Source: Vicinamibacteria bacterium (GTDB lineage: Bacteria > Acidobacteriota > Vicinamibacteria > Vicinamibacterales > UBA2999). From it: DNA of 10,295 nucleotides. The stretch lies in assembly GCA_025924295.1 (NCBI GenBank), contig JAICEG010000161.1, positions 1-10,295 of the forward strand, read 5' to 3'. How positions within the stretch are numbered: position 1 is the first letter of the stretch; every line of letters starts with the position of its first letter. Under the pieces are notes generated by a model that was not told the DNA's origin, made no database searches, and was given only the letters and a program-made list of their open reading frames with translations. Of the stretch, positions 1 through 7,118 are shown piece by piece. The position numbers and the translations under genes were made by a program.

Positions 1-1007
1 CGCAGGGTGCATCGCTCGGAACCGCGCTCGATCGCGTCGAAGCGATTGAACGCATCGCGGGTCAGTACACCGGACGCGGCGGGGACGAACAGTTCCGACT
101 CTATGTCAACCTGAAGCCCGACACTCGCGACGTCCTTGGCAAGAGCCGCGAGTTCTTCCGCGACCACGAGAACACCGTGTATCACGTCGGCTACCCGCAT
201 TCGTTCCGTCAGGTCGGCAAGGAACCGAACATTCAGTTTTCGATGTCCGAAGATGGATTGCGCGCCGACATCGACGTGGACTATCGCGCGAGCAAGACGC
301 CGCAGAGCATGTTCAACGGTCACCTGACGTCCGCGAACTCGGACATCCGTGTCGGCGAGAACGCGAACCGTCATGGCGTGAGGTGGACCGGGCTCATCAC
401 CTGGTGGCAGTCATTCGGTCGGCTGGCGGAAGCATTGCCGGATCAGCCCGACTTGCTCAACATGGATCGACCCGATGCCCCTTCCACGCCGCTGCCAGCG
501 GATCGGCCATCGGGGGCCGCGCCCGATCGCGTCGAAGATGCCGTGCAGGAGTTCCTGACCGACTGGCTCGTCCGCCAGCAGTACGACCAGGCGCTTCAGT
601 TCCTGTCGCCGCGAGCCTATGCCTGTCTGACGCTCGATGAGGAAGCACAGGGAAGAGTCCTCGATGCGGCAAGCTCGCGACGCGAATTGCGACGCATCAT
701 GGAGTACTCCGCCGGCAAGCTGGGAAAACACTCGAACCTCTCGAGCGTCGTCATCGCCTTCACGCCGCGCGATCCGAAGCGCGTCGTGCTCGAACACACG
801 TTCCGCCGCGAATTCCTGCTGACGCCGCTGACGGAAGCGCAGGCCCGGCCCTACCTCTGCGACGCTGGAACGGCTGCACCGACAGGCGTCGAGTATTTCG
901 GCGCCGTCTTCCAATTCCGGACTGCCGGCGGCAGTCTGTTCGGATTGCTCTGGACGCGCGAAGAGGGGCAGTGGAAACTCGTTTCTTATCGGCCGCTCAA
1001 TCCGTGA
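1..1007 (+). CDS. C-terminal part of a hypothetical protein ending in an NTF2-like domain (5' truncated)
   Basis: The frame is open from base 3 to the TGA at 1005-1007, giving 334 visible residues with no stop, so the gene begins before the window. A GTG at 177 is a possible start, but the codons before it read as ordinary protein (for example EQFRLYVNLKPDTRDVLGKS), so I treat the gene as truncated. The first ~150 residues (with VYHVGYPHSFRQVGKEPNIQ and WTGLITWWQSFGRLAE) match no family I recognise. After a Pro/Asp-rich linker, the last ~155 residues run from VQEFLTDWLVRQQYDQALQF to GLLWTREEGQWKLVSYRPLN. A helix pair with 'YD-AL-FLSP' followed by beta strands ending in 'W-LVSY' is typical of NTF2/SnoaL-like domains; this is a fold inference. 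No enzyme motif is visible. The mechanosensitive channel gene follows 50 bp later on the same strand, suggesting an operon. No function can be assigned. Confidence 0.75.
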   Translation, partial: QGASLGTALDRVEAIERIAGQYTGRGGDEQFRLYVNLKPDTRDVLGKSREFFRDHENTVYHVGYPHSFRQVGKEPNIQFSMSEDGLRADIDVDYRASKTPQSMFNGHLTSANSDIRVGENANRHGVRWTGLITWWQSFGRLAEALPDQPDLLNMDRPDAPSTPLPADRPSGAAPDRVEDAVQEFLTDWLVRQQYDQALQFLSPRAYACLTLDEEAQGRVLDAASSRRELRRIMEYSAGKLGKHSNLSSVVIAFTPRDPKRVVLEHTFRREFLLTPLTEAQARPYLCDAGTAAPTGVEYFGAVFQFRTAGGSLFGLLWTREEGQWKLVSYRPLNP

Positions 1008-1057
1008 GCATCGCTCGTCGAGCGCGCGTGCTTATGACGTAAGCTTCGGAAAGACAA

Positions 1058-2698
1058 GTGATCCTGAACCATCGTCGGCTGGTCGCATCGTTTGTCGTCG
1101 CACTCCTGATCTCCAGCTCGGGCGTCTGGGCGCAGCAGACGGAGACCGGGAATCAACCGCCCGCCACGCCGCCTCAACCGGAGCGCCCACGGGATCCTCT
1201 CGGACGGGACACGCCTCGCGGAACCGTGCTCGGGTTCATGAGCGCCGCCGGCGGCGACAAGTTCGACGTCGCCCCGTTGTATCTGAATTCGGGGCTGAGC
1301 GGACAGCGAGCCGTCGAACTCGCCCAGCAGCTCTACGTGGTCCTCAACAGCCGGCTGCCGGTGCGGGTGAACGTCCTCAGCGATCGCCCCGAAGGATCAC
1401 TCGTCAATCCCCTCAAGCCCGACCAGGACATCGTCGGCACCATCAACACCTCCAGCGGGCCGCTCGAGCTCGTGGTCGAACACGTCGACGCCGGAGGCCC
1501 GGTTCGCGTGTGGTTGTTTTCGCGCGAGACGCTGCAGGCCATTCCACGGGTGTACCAGGAGATCGATCTCGTCACCCTCGACGGGGTTCTTCCTCAAGCG
1601 CTCACCGGGCCACGCATCTTCGGCGTCCGCGTCTTCGACTGGCTAATGCTCTTCATCGGGATCCCACTGCTCTATCGGCTGCTTGGTTTGCTCGGGCCGC
1701 TGCTGGGTCCCTTGGTCAGGCTGTTGCGACGGATCGCTGGCCGGCAAGGCGGGATCACACCGCACTCCATCCACGGGTCGGTACGGCTGCTGCTCACGGC
1801 CGGATTGATCCGGGTGTTCGCCTTGAACGTGGACCTGCCGCTCAACGAGCGACAGTTCTGGGCGGTGATCCGCGGCGGGATGTTGATCGGCGGAGTGGTG
1901 TGGCTGCTCCTGATGTTCAACCGCTTCGTCGAAAGCTACGTTCAGCGGCGGGTGCCCCTCGGGCATTTCGGTGAGAGCGTGGCGCTGATCAAGCTGGCTC
2001 GCCGGGTCGGCGATGTGCTCGTGGTGTGCCTGGCTGGTGTCGTTGCGCTCCGCTTCTTTGGCTTCGATCCCACCGCGGCGCTCGCCGGACTTGGCATCGG
2101 CGGCATTGCCGTGGCGCTCGCGGCACAGAAGACGCTCGAGAACGTCGTCGGCGGGTTCTCACTCGTCTTCGACAAGGCGCTGCGCGTGGGCGACGTGCTG
2201 AGGCTGGGCGGGGTCGTCGGCACCGTCGATCAGATCGGACTGCGGTCAACGCGCATCCGCACCCTCGACCGCACGATGCTGAGTGTACCGAACGGTCAGA
2301 TCTCGACCGTCAACATCGAGACACTCTCCGATCGCGACAAGTTCTGGTTCCGTCACGTCATCGGCCTGCGCTACGAAACGACGCCCGCACAAATCCGGAC
2401 GATCGTGAGCGAATTGCGGGAGATGCTTGCCAGTCAGCCTGGTGCCGATCTCGAGTCGGTTCGCGTCCGCTTCCTGCGTCTCGCCGCGTTCTCGCTCGAC
2501 ATCGAGCTCCACGCCTACTTCTTTGCCAACGACTGGAATCAGTTTCTCGAAATCCAGGAAGGGCTGCTGCTGCAATCGATGGAAATCGTGAACAACGCGG
2601 GAACGTCGATCGCCTTCCCGACGCAGACGCTGCATCTCGACGCCCCTGCCGCGGGTGGCTCGAAGACCGTGGATGCCATTCCGACGGTCGCGACCTAG
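1058..2698 (+). CDS. MscS-family mechanosensitive ion channel with signal peptide and periplasmic N-domain
   Basis: This 546-aa protein should gate ions and small solutes across the inner membrane in response to tension. It starts at GTG 1058 behind a purine-rich GGAAAG at 1048-1053. Residues 1-25 form a signal peptide (basic HRR, hydrophobic core, VWA before QQ). Residues 26-50 are a Pro-rich linker. Residues 51-185 are a soluble domain opening with DTPRGTVLGF, as in long MscS proteins of several phyla. Membrane segments lie at about 192-222, 241-257, 268-288 and 316-334. The pore helix at 338-373 (ALAGLGIGGIAVALAAQKTL, then ENVVGGFSLVFD) is the canonical Gly/Ala-rich MscS TM3. The beta domain follows (LRVGDVLRLGGVVGTVDQIG, SVPNG), then the alpha/beta cage to FPTQTLHL at 520-527. 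The family call is very secure from the TM3 and beta-domain motifs. It is about twice the length of E. coli MscS because of the exported N-domain and extra helices. Gating properties and the role of the N-domain cannot be read from sequence. Confidence 0.95.
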   Translation: MILNHRRLVASFVVALLISSSGVWAQQTETGNQPPATPPQPERPRDPLGRDTPRGTVLGFMSAAGGDKFDVAPLYLNSGLSGQRAVELAQQLYVVLNSRLPVRVNVLSDRPEGSLVNPLKPDQDIVGTINTSSGPLELVVEHVDAGGPVRVWLFSRETLQAIPRVYQEIDLVTLDGVLPQALTGPRIFGVRVFDWLMLFIGIPLLYRLLGLLGPLLGPLVRLLRRIAGRQGGITPHSIHGSVRLLLTAGLIRVFALNVDLPLNERQFWAVIRGGMLIGGVVWLLLMFNRFVESYVQRRVPLGHFGESVALIKLARRVGDVLVVCLAGVVALRFFGFDPTAALAGLGIGGIAVALAAQKTLENVVGGFSLVFDKALRVGDVLRLGGVVGTVDQIGLRSTRIRTLDRTMLSVPNGQISTVNIETLSDRDKFWFRHVIGLRYETTPAQIRTIVSELREMLASQPGADLESVRVRFLRLAAFSLDIELHAYFFANDWNQFLEIQEGLLLQSMEIVNNAGTSIAFPTQTLHLDAPAAGGSKTVDAIPTVAT

Positions 2699-2702
2699 AC
2701 TG

Positions 2703-2779
2703 GTCAACTCCCAAACTCCAACTCCCAACTCCCAATCAGCAGCGCATTGGGAATTGGAGGTTGGGCGTTGGGAGTTGAC
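2703..2779. repeat. Large imperfect inverted repeat made of 'aactccc' heptamers between convergent genes
   Basis: Arms at 2703-2736 and 2746-2779 are 34 nt each around a 9-nt loop. Aligned by hand they match at 28 of 34 positions, with 12 perfect pairs at the base and 7 next to the loop. The left arm contains repeated aactccc units (2706-2712, 2720-2726, 2727-2733 and a 6-nt version at 2714-2719); the right arm carries the complementary ttgggag-type units. It starts 4 bp after the channel gene stop and ends 11 bp before the stop of the opposing gene, so transcripts from either side would carry it as a long hairpin. A bidirectional terminator or 3'-end stabiliser is the simplest reading. It has no clear T-tract, and it could instead be one copy of a dispersed repeat family. 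Confidence 0.8.
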
Positions 2780-2790
2780 GATAGGTCCTG

Positions 2791-5190
2791 CTAGCGGCGC
2801 CGTCCGCCACCCCCACGCATACCGCCTCCGCCGCGATAGCTGCCGCCACCGGCACGCGTCGCACCGCCACTGTGCCAGCCGCTGCGATCCGTCGTGCGCT
2901 GGTTTCCCGTGGTGCGCGCGCCGCGATCGCCCTCGAGCTGACGCCCCTGAGTGGTACCTGACCAGTTGCTCGTTCCCGCATTCGATCCCGACGTTCGATC
3001 GCGTGTCTGGGCCGCGCGATCGCGAGCCTGCTGGGCAGCTTGCCCGTCATTGTCAACCGGGCTCCAGCCGCCCGACCCGTTGTTCTGCTCCCAGCCTCCG
3101 CCGTCGGTCCGCCGATAGACGTTGCCATCGCGTCCGGCGTAGATATCGCCACCTTCCGTCCGCGCGACCGTGGACCTGTTGCCCTGCCGATCGGTACGCG
3201 TGACGGCGCCAGCACCATCGTCGTTGCGAACACCAGTCGTCGTCGTGCCGCGACGGTAGTTCTGGACGTGTGCCGACTGCGCCCAGTCATCGCCGCGCCG
3301 CACGGAGCTCGAGCCCCAGTTGCCGTAGATGTTGGAGCCCTGACGCGTCTGACCGTACGCGCCGGTTCGTGGGTTGTATGCCTGTCCGTAGGCGCGAGAG
3401 CCATACGGACCATACGCCGCTGCGCCGCGCGCATACGTGCCAGTGCGCGGATTGTACGAAGCGGCCATGCCGACGCCGCCGTAGGGTCCGTACGCAGCCA
3501 CGCCGCGTCCATAAGCGCCGGTGTGCGGGTTGTACCACGCGCCCATGCCGTACGTGTGCGGATAGGGATAGTAGATTGGGTAGAACCCTCCTCCGTAGTA
3601 ATAAGGCGGGTAGTACCAGCCGCTGCCCCACACCGCGCAGCCCCATCCAACCATCACGCCCGTGTAGGCAGCCACGTACGCAAACGTGACCCACTCGTCA
3701 TCGTCGTCTTCTTCGACCGTCACGTAGGTGACGTGGTGGACGGGCGAGCTCGCAGGAATCGTGTAGACCTCCGACGGCACAGTGGCCGCAACCTCCCACG
3801 GACCGGTTGCCGATCGCGACATGAACCACACACCCTGGAAACACATGTAGTACAAGTCGCCGGACTTGACGATGTCCTTGTCGGTGTTCACCGCCTGCTC
3901 GACGCCCTTCGACCCTTCAATCGCCTTGAACATCGGATCGCCCTGATAAATGACCTCAGGGGCCTTCAGCTCCTTCCGATTGACGCGCGCCGTTCGCGGA
4001 ATGGACGCGAGGAGGACAGCCTCAGTCGCCTGTGCCGTGCCTGGCACGGACGCCAGCACGCGCGATCGTGGATGCTCGACTGGAATCCGCTTGAAGTCCT
4101 CGGGCAACGATGGCGTCGCGAACGTCCATGGACCATCGAGACTGGCCGCCTTGAACCATCGCCCCGCAACGAGGAAGTAGAAGTCGCCGCTGATGCCCAT
4201 GCGGAACAGGTCCGAATCCGTGTTGTTGACCCAGAGCAGCGTCGGCGCCCCTTCGACCTTCAGGTAGCTGATCTTGTTGTCGAGGAGGATCAGCTCGGCC
4301 GGGTCGGTACTCACGAACAATTTCGGGGTCGCCTTGCTCGACAGCTTCTTTCCGGGAAGAGCGGCTTTCACATCCTTCCAGTTCTCGTCGTTGGGCAGCT
4401 TCGAGAAGCTCTCCGGGAGCTTGCCACCAACGGCCTTCCACGGCCCGGTCACCGCGTCCGCTTCGAGCCACGACTCGTTGTAACGCAGGTAGAACTTCTT
4501 GCTCGGCGTGTGCTCGAACAGATCCCAGTTCGTGTTGACGGCATAGCGAAGGTCGACGTCCTTCACCGGGCTCCAGATCGCCTCGCCGTCGATACCGAGC
4601 AGAGCCGCAGGCGCGACCGACCAGAACACCCTGGGTGGGTCGGCTTTGATTCCTTCGACGTTCTTGACCTGCAACGTGCTGCTGGCGGTATAGGCGAGCA
4701 GGCGATCGAGATCGAGCACGCGCTCGTTCTGCGGCAGGGTCTGAATGTCCGCAACGAGGGCCTTCACTTGATCGGGATTCAGCGTCTTGAAGTTGTACTC
4801 AGTGATCCGGAGATCCAGGGTGACCACGCGATCGTCGAGTGACACCCTGGTCGGGCCTTCGATCTTGACGGTCCCGAGCGCCGGCTCTTTCGCATTCAGG
4901 GGGAGATACGACACCGCTGACCACGCGACGATTTGCTTCTGTCCTGCCCAGCTTTCCACCTGCGGCTGGTACCACGTCACGTCGCCGCTCTTCAGGGTCA
5001 CGTGCCTGGGCCAGCCGGTGTCGGCATTTGTGCCCGGGGGTGGCGCAGGAGCCGCCGGCGGTTGGGCGATTGCCGGAAGTGTGGCCGGTGCCGGCTTGGT
5101 TTGCGCTCGAAGGATCGAACCCGGTGGCGCGGCAATCGCCATCGAGAGGATGAGGGCCACGGCTGGTGAGCGATAAGAACGAATCAACAT
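2791..5190 (-). CDS. Secreted Trp-module/YNPxTGxY-repeat protein, 'carbohydrate-binding family V/XII'-like
   Basis: The 799-aa product starts at ATG 5190 behind GAGG about 8 nt upstream. Residues 1-29 form a signal peptide (basic IRSYR, hydrophobic VALILSMAIA, cleavage near LRA-Q), then a Pro/Ala-rich linker to ~55. Three related modules follow, each with an aromatic strand, W, GPW and a P...(I/L)P end: 233-266 (FYLRYNESWLEADAVTGPW), 337-370 (FYFLVAGRWFKAASLDGPW) and 446-479 (LYYMCFQGVWFMSRSATGPW). An acidic EEDDDDEW lies at 493-500, and an aromatic/Gly hydrophobic stretch at 500-545. Three YNP-R/H-TG-x-Y repeats follow (551-572, 577-598, 603-624), and the low-complexity tail is Gly/Arg/Ser/Thr-rich, ending RGGGGRRR. 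From memory, proteins with this layout are annotated 'carbohydrate-binding family V/XII', but carbohydrate binding is unproven. It is probably an envelope or surface protein. The phosphofructokinase gene lies 106 bp upstream on the same strand, with no obvious functional link. Confidence 0.85.
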   Translation of the reverse strand: MLIRSYRSPAVALILSMAIAAPPGSILRAQTKPAPATLPAIAQPPAAPAPPPGTNADTGWPRHVTLKSGDVTWYQPQVESWAGQKQIVAWSAVSYLPLNAKEPALGTVKIEGPTRVSLDDRVVTLDLRITEYNFKTLNPDQVKALVADIQTLPQNERVLDLDRLLAYTASSTLQVKNVEGIKADPPRVFWSVAPAALLGIDGEAIWSPVKDVDLRYAVNTNWDLFEHTPSKKFYLRYNESWLEADAVTGPWKAVGGKLPESFSKLPNDENWKDVKAALPGKKLSSKATPKLFVSTDPAELILLDNKISYLKVEGAPTLLWVNNTDSDLFRMGISGDFYFLVAGRWFKAASLDGPWTFATPSLPEDFKRIPVEHPRSRVLASVPGTAQATEAVLLASIPRTARVNRKELKAPEVIYQGDPMFKAIEGSKGVEQAVNTDKDIVKSGDLYYMCFQGVWFMSRSATGPWEVAATVPSEVYTIPASSPVHHVTYVTVEEDDDDEWVTFAYVAAYTGVMVGWGCAVWGSGWYYPPYYYGGGFYPIYYPYPHTYGMGAWYNPHTGAYGRGVAAYGPYGGVGMAASYNPRTGTYARGAAAYGPYGSRAYGQAYNPRTGAYGQTRQGSNIYGNWGSSSVRRGDDWAQSAHVQNYRRGTTTTGVRNDDGAGAVTRTDRQGNRSTVARTEGGDIYAGRDGNVYRRTDGGGWEQNNGSGGWSPVDNDGQAAQQARDRAAQTRDRTSGSNAGTSNWSGTTQGRQLEGDRGARTTGNQRTTDRSGWHSGGATRAGGGSYRGGGGMRGGGGRRR
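3319..3540 (-). repeat. Three in-frame YNPxTGxY repeats within the 799-aa protein
   Basis: Residues 551-624 of the secreted protein hold three units spaced 26 residues apart. They begin YNPHTGAYGRG, YNPRTGTYARG and YNPRTGAYGQT; the first two continue into an AAYGPYG block. At DNA level they appear as diverged repeats of about 78 bp. Such Tyr/Gly/Pro repeats are typical of extended surface or wall-associated segments and can vary in number between strains. Confidence 0.8.
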
Positions 5191-5269
5191 AGGGCGTTCC
5201 TCGGGCAGGTTCAGTGCCAGTCGGATTCAGTCTATCGCGCAGGAATCCCCTGGATGCGTACCTTTTCGA

Positions 5270-5289
5270 GCCCACGGTATGTCGTGGGC
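5270..5289 (-). terminator. Hairpin after the phosphofructokinase gene (weak terminator candidate)
   Basis: A perfect 7-bp GC-rich stem (gcccacg / cgtgggc) encloses a 6-nt loop. It starts 7 nt beyond the phosphofructokinase stop, in the gap before the 799-aa gene. There is no U-tract on the minus-strand transcript (it continues UCGAAAAGG), so it fits an intrinsic terminator poorly. It may only attenuate read-through or protect the 3' end. Confidence 0.45.
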
Positions 5290-5296
5290 ACTGATT

Positions 5297-6586
5297 TCAA
5301 CGCATGTCGCGCAATTGACCCGTGGAGGCGAGGACGCTGCTCCAGAGCGAACCGTCAGGATCGATTTTCTTTCGCGACGAGACGGCGTAGGCGATCGGGA
5401 CGTGCGTGAACTGATGGTTCCAGAATCCGACGACCATGCCAGTCCGGCCGCTCATCCCGGCATGCACCGCGCTGTGCCCAAGGAGCAGGCAGAACGCTGC
5501 GTCATGCGGCGTCGCCGGCAGGCTCCTGATCGTGTAGCTGGGATCGATGTACTTCAGGCTGACGTCGATACCGGCGCGGGAGAAGTGAGCCTTGATCGCG
5601 TCGCGCATGAAGATGCCGATGTCACCGTACCTCACGTTGCCCGAAGCGTCCTTCTCGCCAGTGGTCTTCATCAGCTCCTGGCCGGCGCCTTCGGCAACGA
5701 CGATGACGGCGTGCCCTCTCCGGTCGAGCCGTGCCGCGAGTTCCGGCAGGAACTTCTCGAGGGTGAATGGAACCTCGGGCACCAGGCAGAAATTCACCTG
5801 CCCGTCGACCAGCACCGCGTAGGCCGCGATGAACCCCGAGTCGCGTCCCATCAACTTCACCAGCCCGATCCCGTTGCGAGCGGCTTCGGCTTCGGTGTTG
5901 GCCGCATAGGTCGCGCGCCGCGCCTCGGTCACCGCGGTTTCGAAGCCAAAGGTCTTCTGCACGAACGAGACGTCGTTGTCGATCGTCTTCGGGATACCGA
6001 TCACGCTCAACTTCATCCCGCGCCGGGCCGCTTCATCGTTGATGGCCTGCGCACCCCGCAGCGTCCCGTCGCCACCGATCGCGAACAGAATCCCGATCTT
6101 CAACTCCTTCAGCGTCTCCACGATTTCCTCTGGCTTCTGCGGACCACGTGACGAGCCGAGGATCGAGCCGCCGATCTCGCTGATCCGGTTGACGGATGCC
6201 GGCGTCAGTTCGAGCGGGACGTGACCATGACGCCGCACCAGCCCCTCGAAGCCGAAGCGGAACCCGTAAACCGTGCGCACGCCGTAATGGTGATAGAGGC
6301 TCAGGACGATCGCGCGAATGACGTCGTTCAGGCCGGGACACAATCCGCCGCACGTCACGATTCCGCAGGCCAGTCCCGACGGCTCGAAGTACAGCATCTG
6401 CCGCGGCCCGGCGCATTCCATGGCCGGCGGGGTGACGCCGCGGTCGAGCCATGGCTTCAGGTCCTCCAGCCGCCCGTGATACAGCACGTGCTCGTCGTCG
6501 GCGGTGAAGCGAACTCCCTGCATCGGCGAGGGAATGCGACACTCGCCGAGCCGCGCCACCGTGAAGTCGAGGTCAGCATCGCCCAT
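5297..6586 (-). CDS. pfkA: 6-phosphofructokinase, ATP-type residue set in a PPi-PFK-like scaffold
   Basis: The 429-aa product phosphorylates fructose 6-phosphate to fructose 1,6-bisphosphate in glycolysis, in the cytoplasm. Visible motifs are CGGLCPGLNDVIR (79-91, nucleotide phosphate loop), GGDGT (171-175), PKTIDND (199-205, catalytic Asp203), MGRDSG (246-251), PEVPF (270-274) and YIDPSYTIRS (346-355). In family terms the Gly at 174 (E. coli position 104) favours ATP, while PPi enzymes have Asp there. Lys200 (E. coli position 124, Gly in classical ATP enzymes) is shared with PPi-dependent and 'clade X' enzymes such as the trypanosome type. So I infer an ATP enzyme of that long clade, about 110 residues longer than E. 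coli PfkA, lacking its classical allosteric layout. The start at ATG 6586 is set by GGAGGG 5 nt upstream; the frame stays open to 6772, but that extension crosses the divergent gene's start. Automatic annotation may call it a diphosphate-dependent enzyme. Confidence 0.93.
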   Translation of the reverse strand: MGDADLDFTVARLGECRIPSPMQGVRFTADDEHVLYHGRLEDLKPWLDRGVTPPAMECAGPRQMLYFEPSGLACGIVTCGGLCPGLNDVIRAIVLSLYHHYGVRTVYGFRFGFEGLVRRHGHVPLELTPASVNRISEIGGSILGSSRGPQKPEEIVETLKELKIGILFAIGGDGTLRGAQAINDEAARRGMKLSVIGIPKTIDNDVSFVQKTFGFETAVTEARRATYAANTEAEAARNGIGLVKLMGRDSGFIAAYAVLVDGQVNFCLVPEVPFTLEKFLPELAARLDRRGHAVIVVAEGAGQELMKTTGEKDASGNVRYGDIGIFMRDAIKAHFSRAGIDVSLKYIDPSYTIRSLPATPHDAAFCLLLGHSAVHAGMSGRTGMVVGFWNHQFTHVPIAYAVSSRKKIDPDGSLWSSVLASTGQLRDMR

Positions 6587-6717
6587 GAAGACCCTCCGTC
6601 GTGGTATGTCATCTCCGATGACGGACCACACAGTACTCGAAAGGTGACTGTTCTTTCTTTGCGAATTCGACGTTAATAGTCCCGCTACCCTGCAAACGAG
6701 GTCGACGAGGAGGGCCA
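6587..6717. promoter_or_regulatory. Divergent intergenic region carrying both promoters
   Basis: These 131 bp separate the phosphofructokinase (minus) and the 130-aa gene (plus), so both promoters should lie here. The stretch around 6646-6679 is visibly more AT-rich than its surroundings and is the likeliest promoter location. I found no convincing -35/-10 pair and no clear operator palindrome. A strong plus-strand Shine-Dalgarno sequence, GAGGAGGG, sits at 6707-6714. Confidence 0.4.
6592..6597 (-). promoter_or_regulatory. Ribosome binding site fixing the phosphofructokinase start
   Basis: GGAGGG on the minus strand lies 5 nt before ATG 6586. No comparable site precedes the farther upstream in-frame ATG at 6772, so the shorter 429-aa product is preferred. 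Confidence 0.75.
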
Positions 6718-7110
6718 ATGGCAAAGAAGGGCGCTGCACGTGTGAAGGCGAATCGCGCGACGACATCCGCAAGCGGGGCTCGCGAGGTGATGGCAGCGCT
6801 CATCAAGAAGAAGCAGGAGTCGGTGACCGATGGCGCCATCCAGGTCGTGATGGCGATCGCGTCAGTCACAACGCTCGTCACCGTCGACACAACGCAGGAT
6901 CCCCCGGCGTTCGAGCCCGACGATCTTGGCACCCTCACCTTCGGCGATCCCCGCGTCGGCCTGACGAATGAAGGGGTGGCCATCTTCAAAGCCAACCTGA
7001 AGATCCTGCTGCCGGCCATCGCGGATGACATCGATGAGATCCCCGACAACGCCAATCTCAACATCGGCGATGTCGCCAAGTTCATTCAGCTGTCGCTGCA
7101 GACGGCGTAG
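6718..7110 (+). CDS. Hypothetical 130-aa protein with basic N-terminus and acidic middle
   Basis: ATG 6718 follows a strong GAGGAGGG ribosome site. I do not recognise a family. Residues 1-24 are Lys/Arg/Ala/Thr-rich (MAKKGAARVKANRATTSASG) with no signal-peptide core. Residues 25-57 look helical and moderately hydrophobic (GAIQVVMAIASVTTLVTV between two Asp residues at 38 and 57); this could be an amphipathic or weak membrane helix. Residues 61-112 are acidic, with PDDLGTLTFGDPRVGLTNEG and a DDIDEIPD run. The C-terminus is a probable helix (GDVAKFIQLSLQTA). There are no cysteines and no catalytic motif. The barrel-like protein gene starts 8 bp after its stop and the protease follows, so the three are very probably one transcript. 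By position it could be a substrate, an adaptor or a structural partner of the protease; none of these is shown by the sequence. Confidence 0.8.
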   Translation: MAKKGAARVKANRATTSASGAREVMAALIKKKQESVTDGAIQVVMAIASVTTLVTVDTTQDPPAFEPDDLGTLTFGDPRVGLTNEGVAIFKANLKILLPAIADDIDEIPDNANLNIGDVAKFIQLSLQTA

Positions 7111-7118
7111 GGGCGACC

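Noticed and set aside
177..179. GTG as the start of the first gene
   Set aside because: The frame is open and protein-like from base 3, and no ribosome site precedes this GTG; the gene is cut by the window edge.
2026..2778. 250-codon plus-strand frame overlapping the channel gene's 3' half
   Set aside because: It is the +1 shadow of the MscS pore and beta domain, and it runs into the intergenic inverted repeat.
2703..2779. Heptamer repeats as a CRISPR array
   Set aside because: Units are 7 bp, adjacent, and arranged as one inverted repeat; there are no spacers and no cas genes.
3040..4842. 600-codon plus-strand open frame opposite the 799-aa gene
   Set aside because: It is antisense to a gene with signal peptide, three conserved modules and a ribosome site. 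Its own translation is low-complexity Arg/Val/Ala-rich, as expected from the complementary frame of GC-rich coding DNA.
5279..6151. 290-codon plus-strand open frame opposite the phosphofructokinase
   Set aside because: The minus strand carries GGDGT, PKTIDND and MGRDSG motifs; the plus frame is a mirror of them.
6587..6772. 62-residue N-terminal extension of the phosphofructokinase
   Set aside because: It would cover the divergent promoter region and the first codons of the 130-aa gene. The ribosome site at 6592-6597 and family-like sequence begin at ATG 6586.
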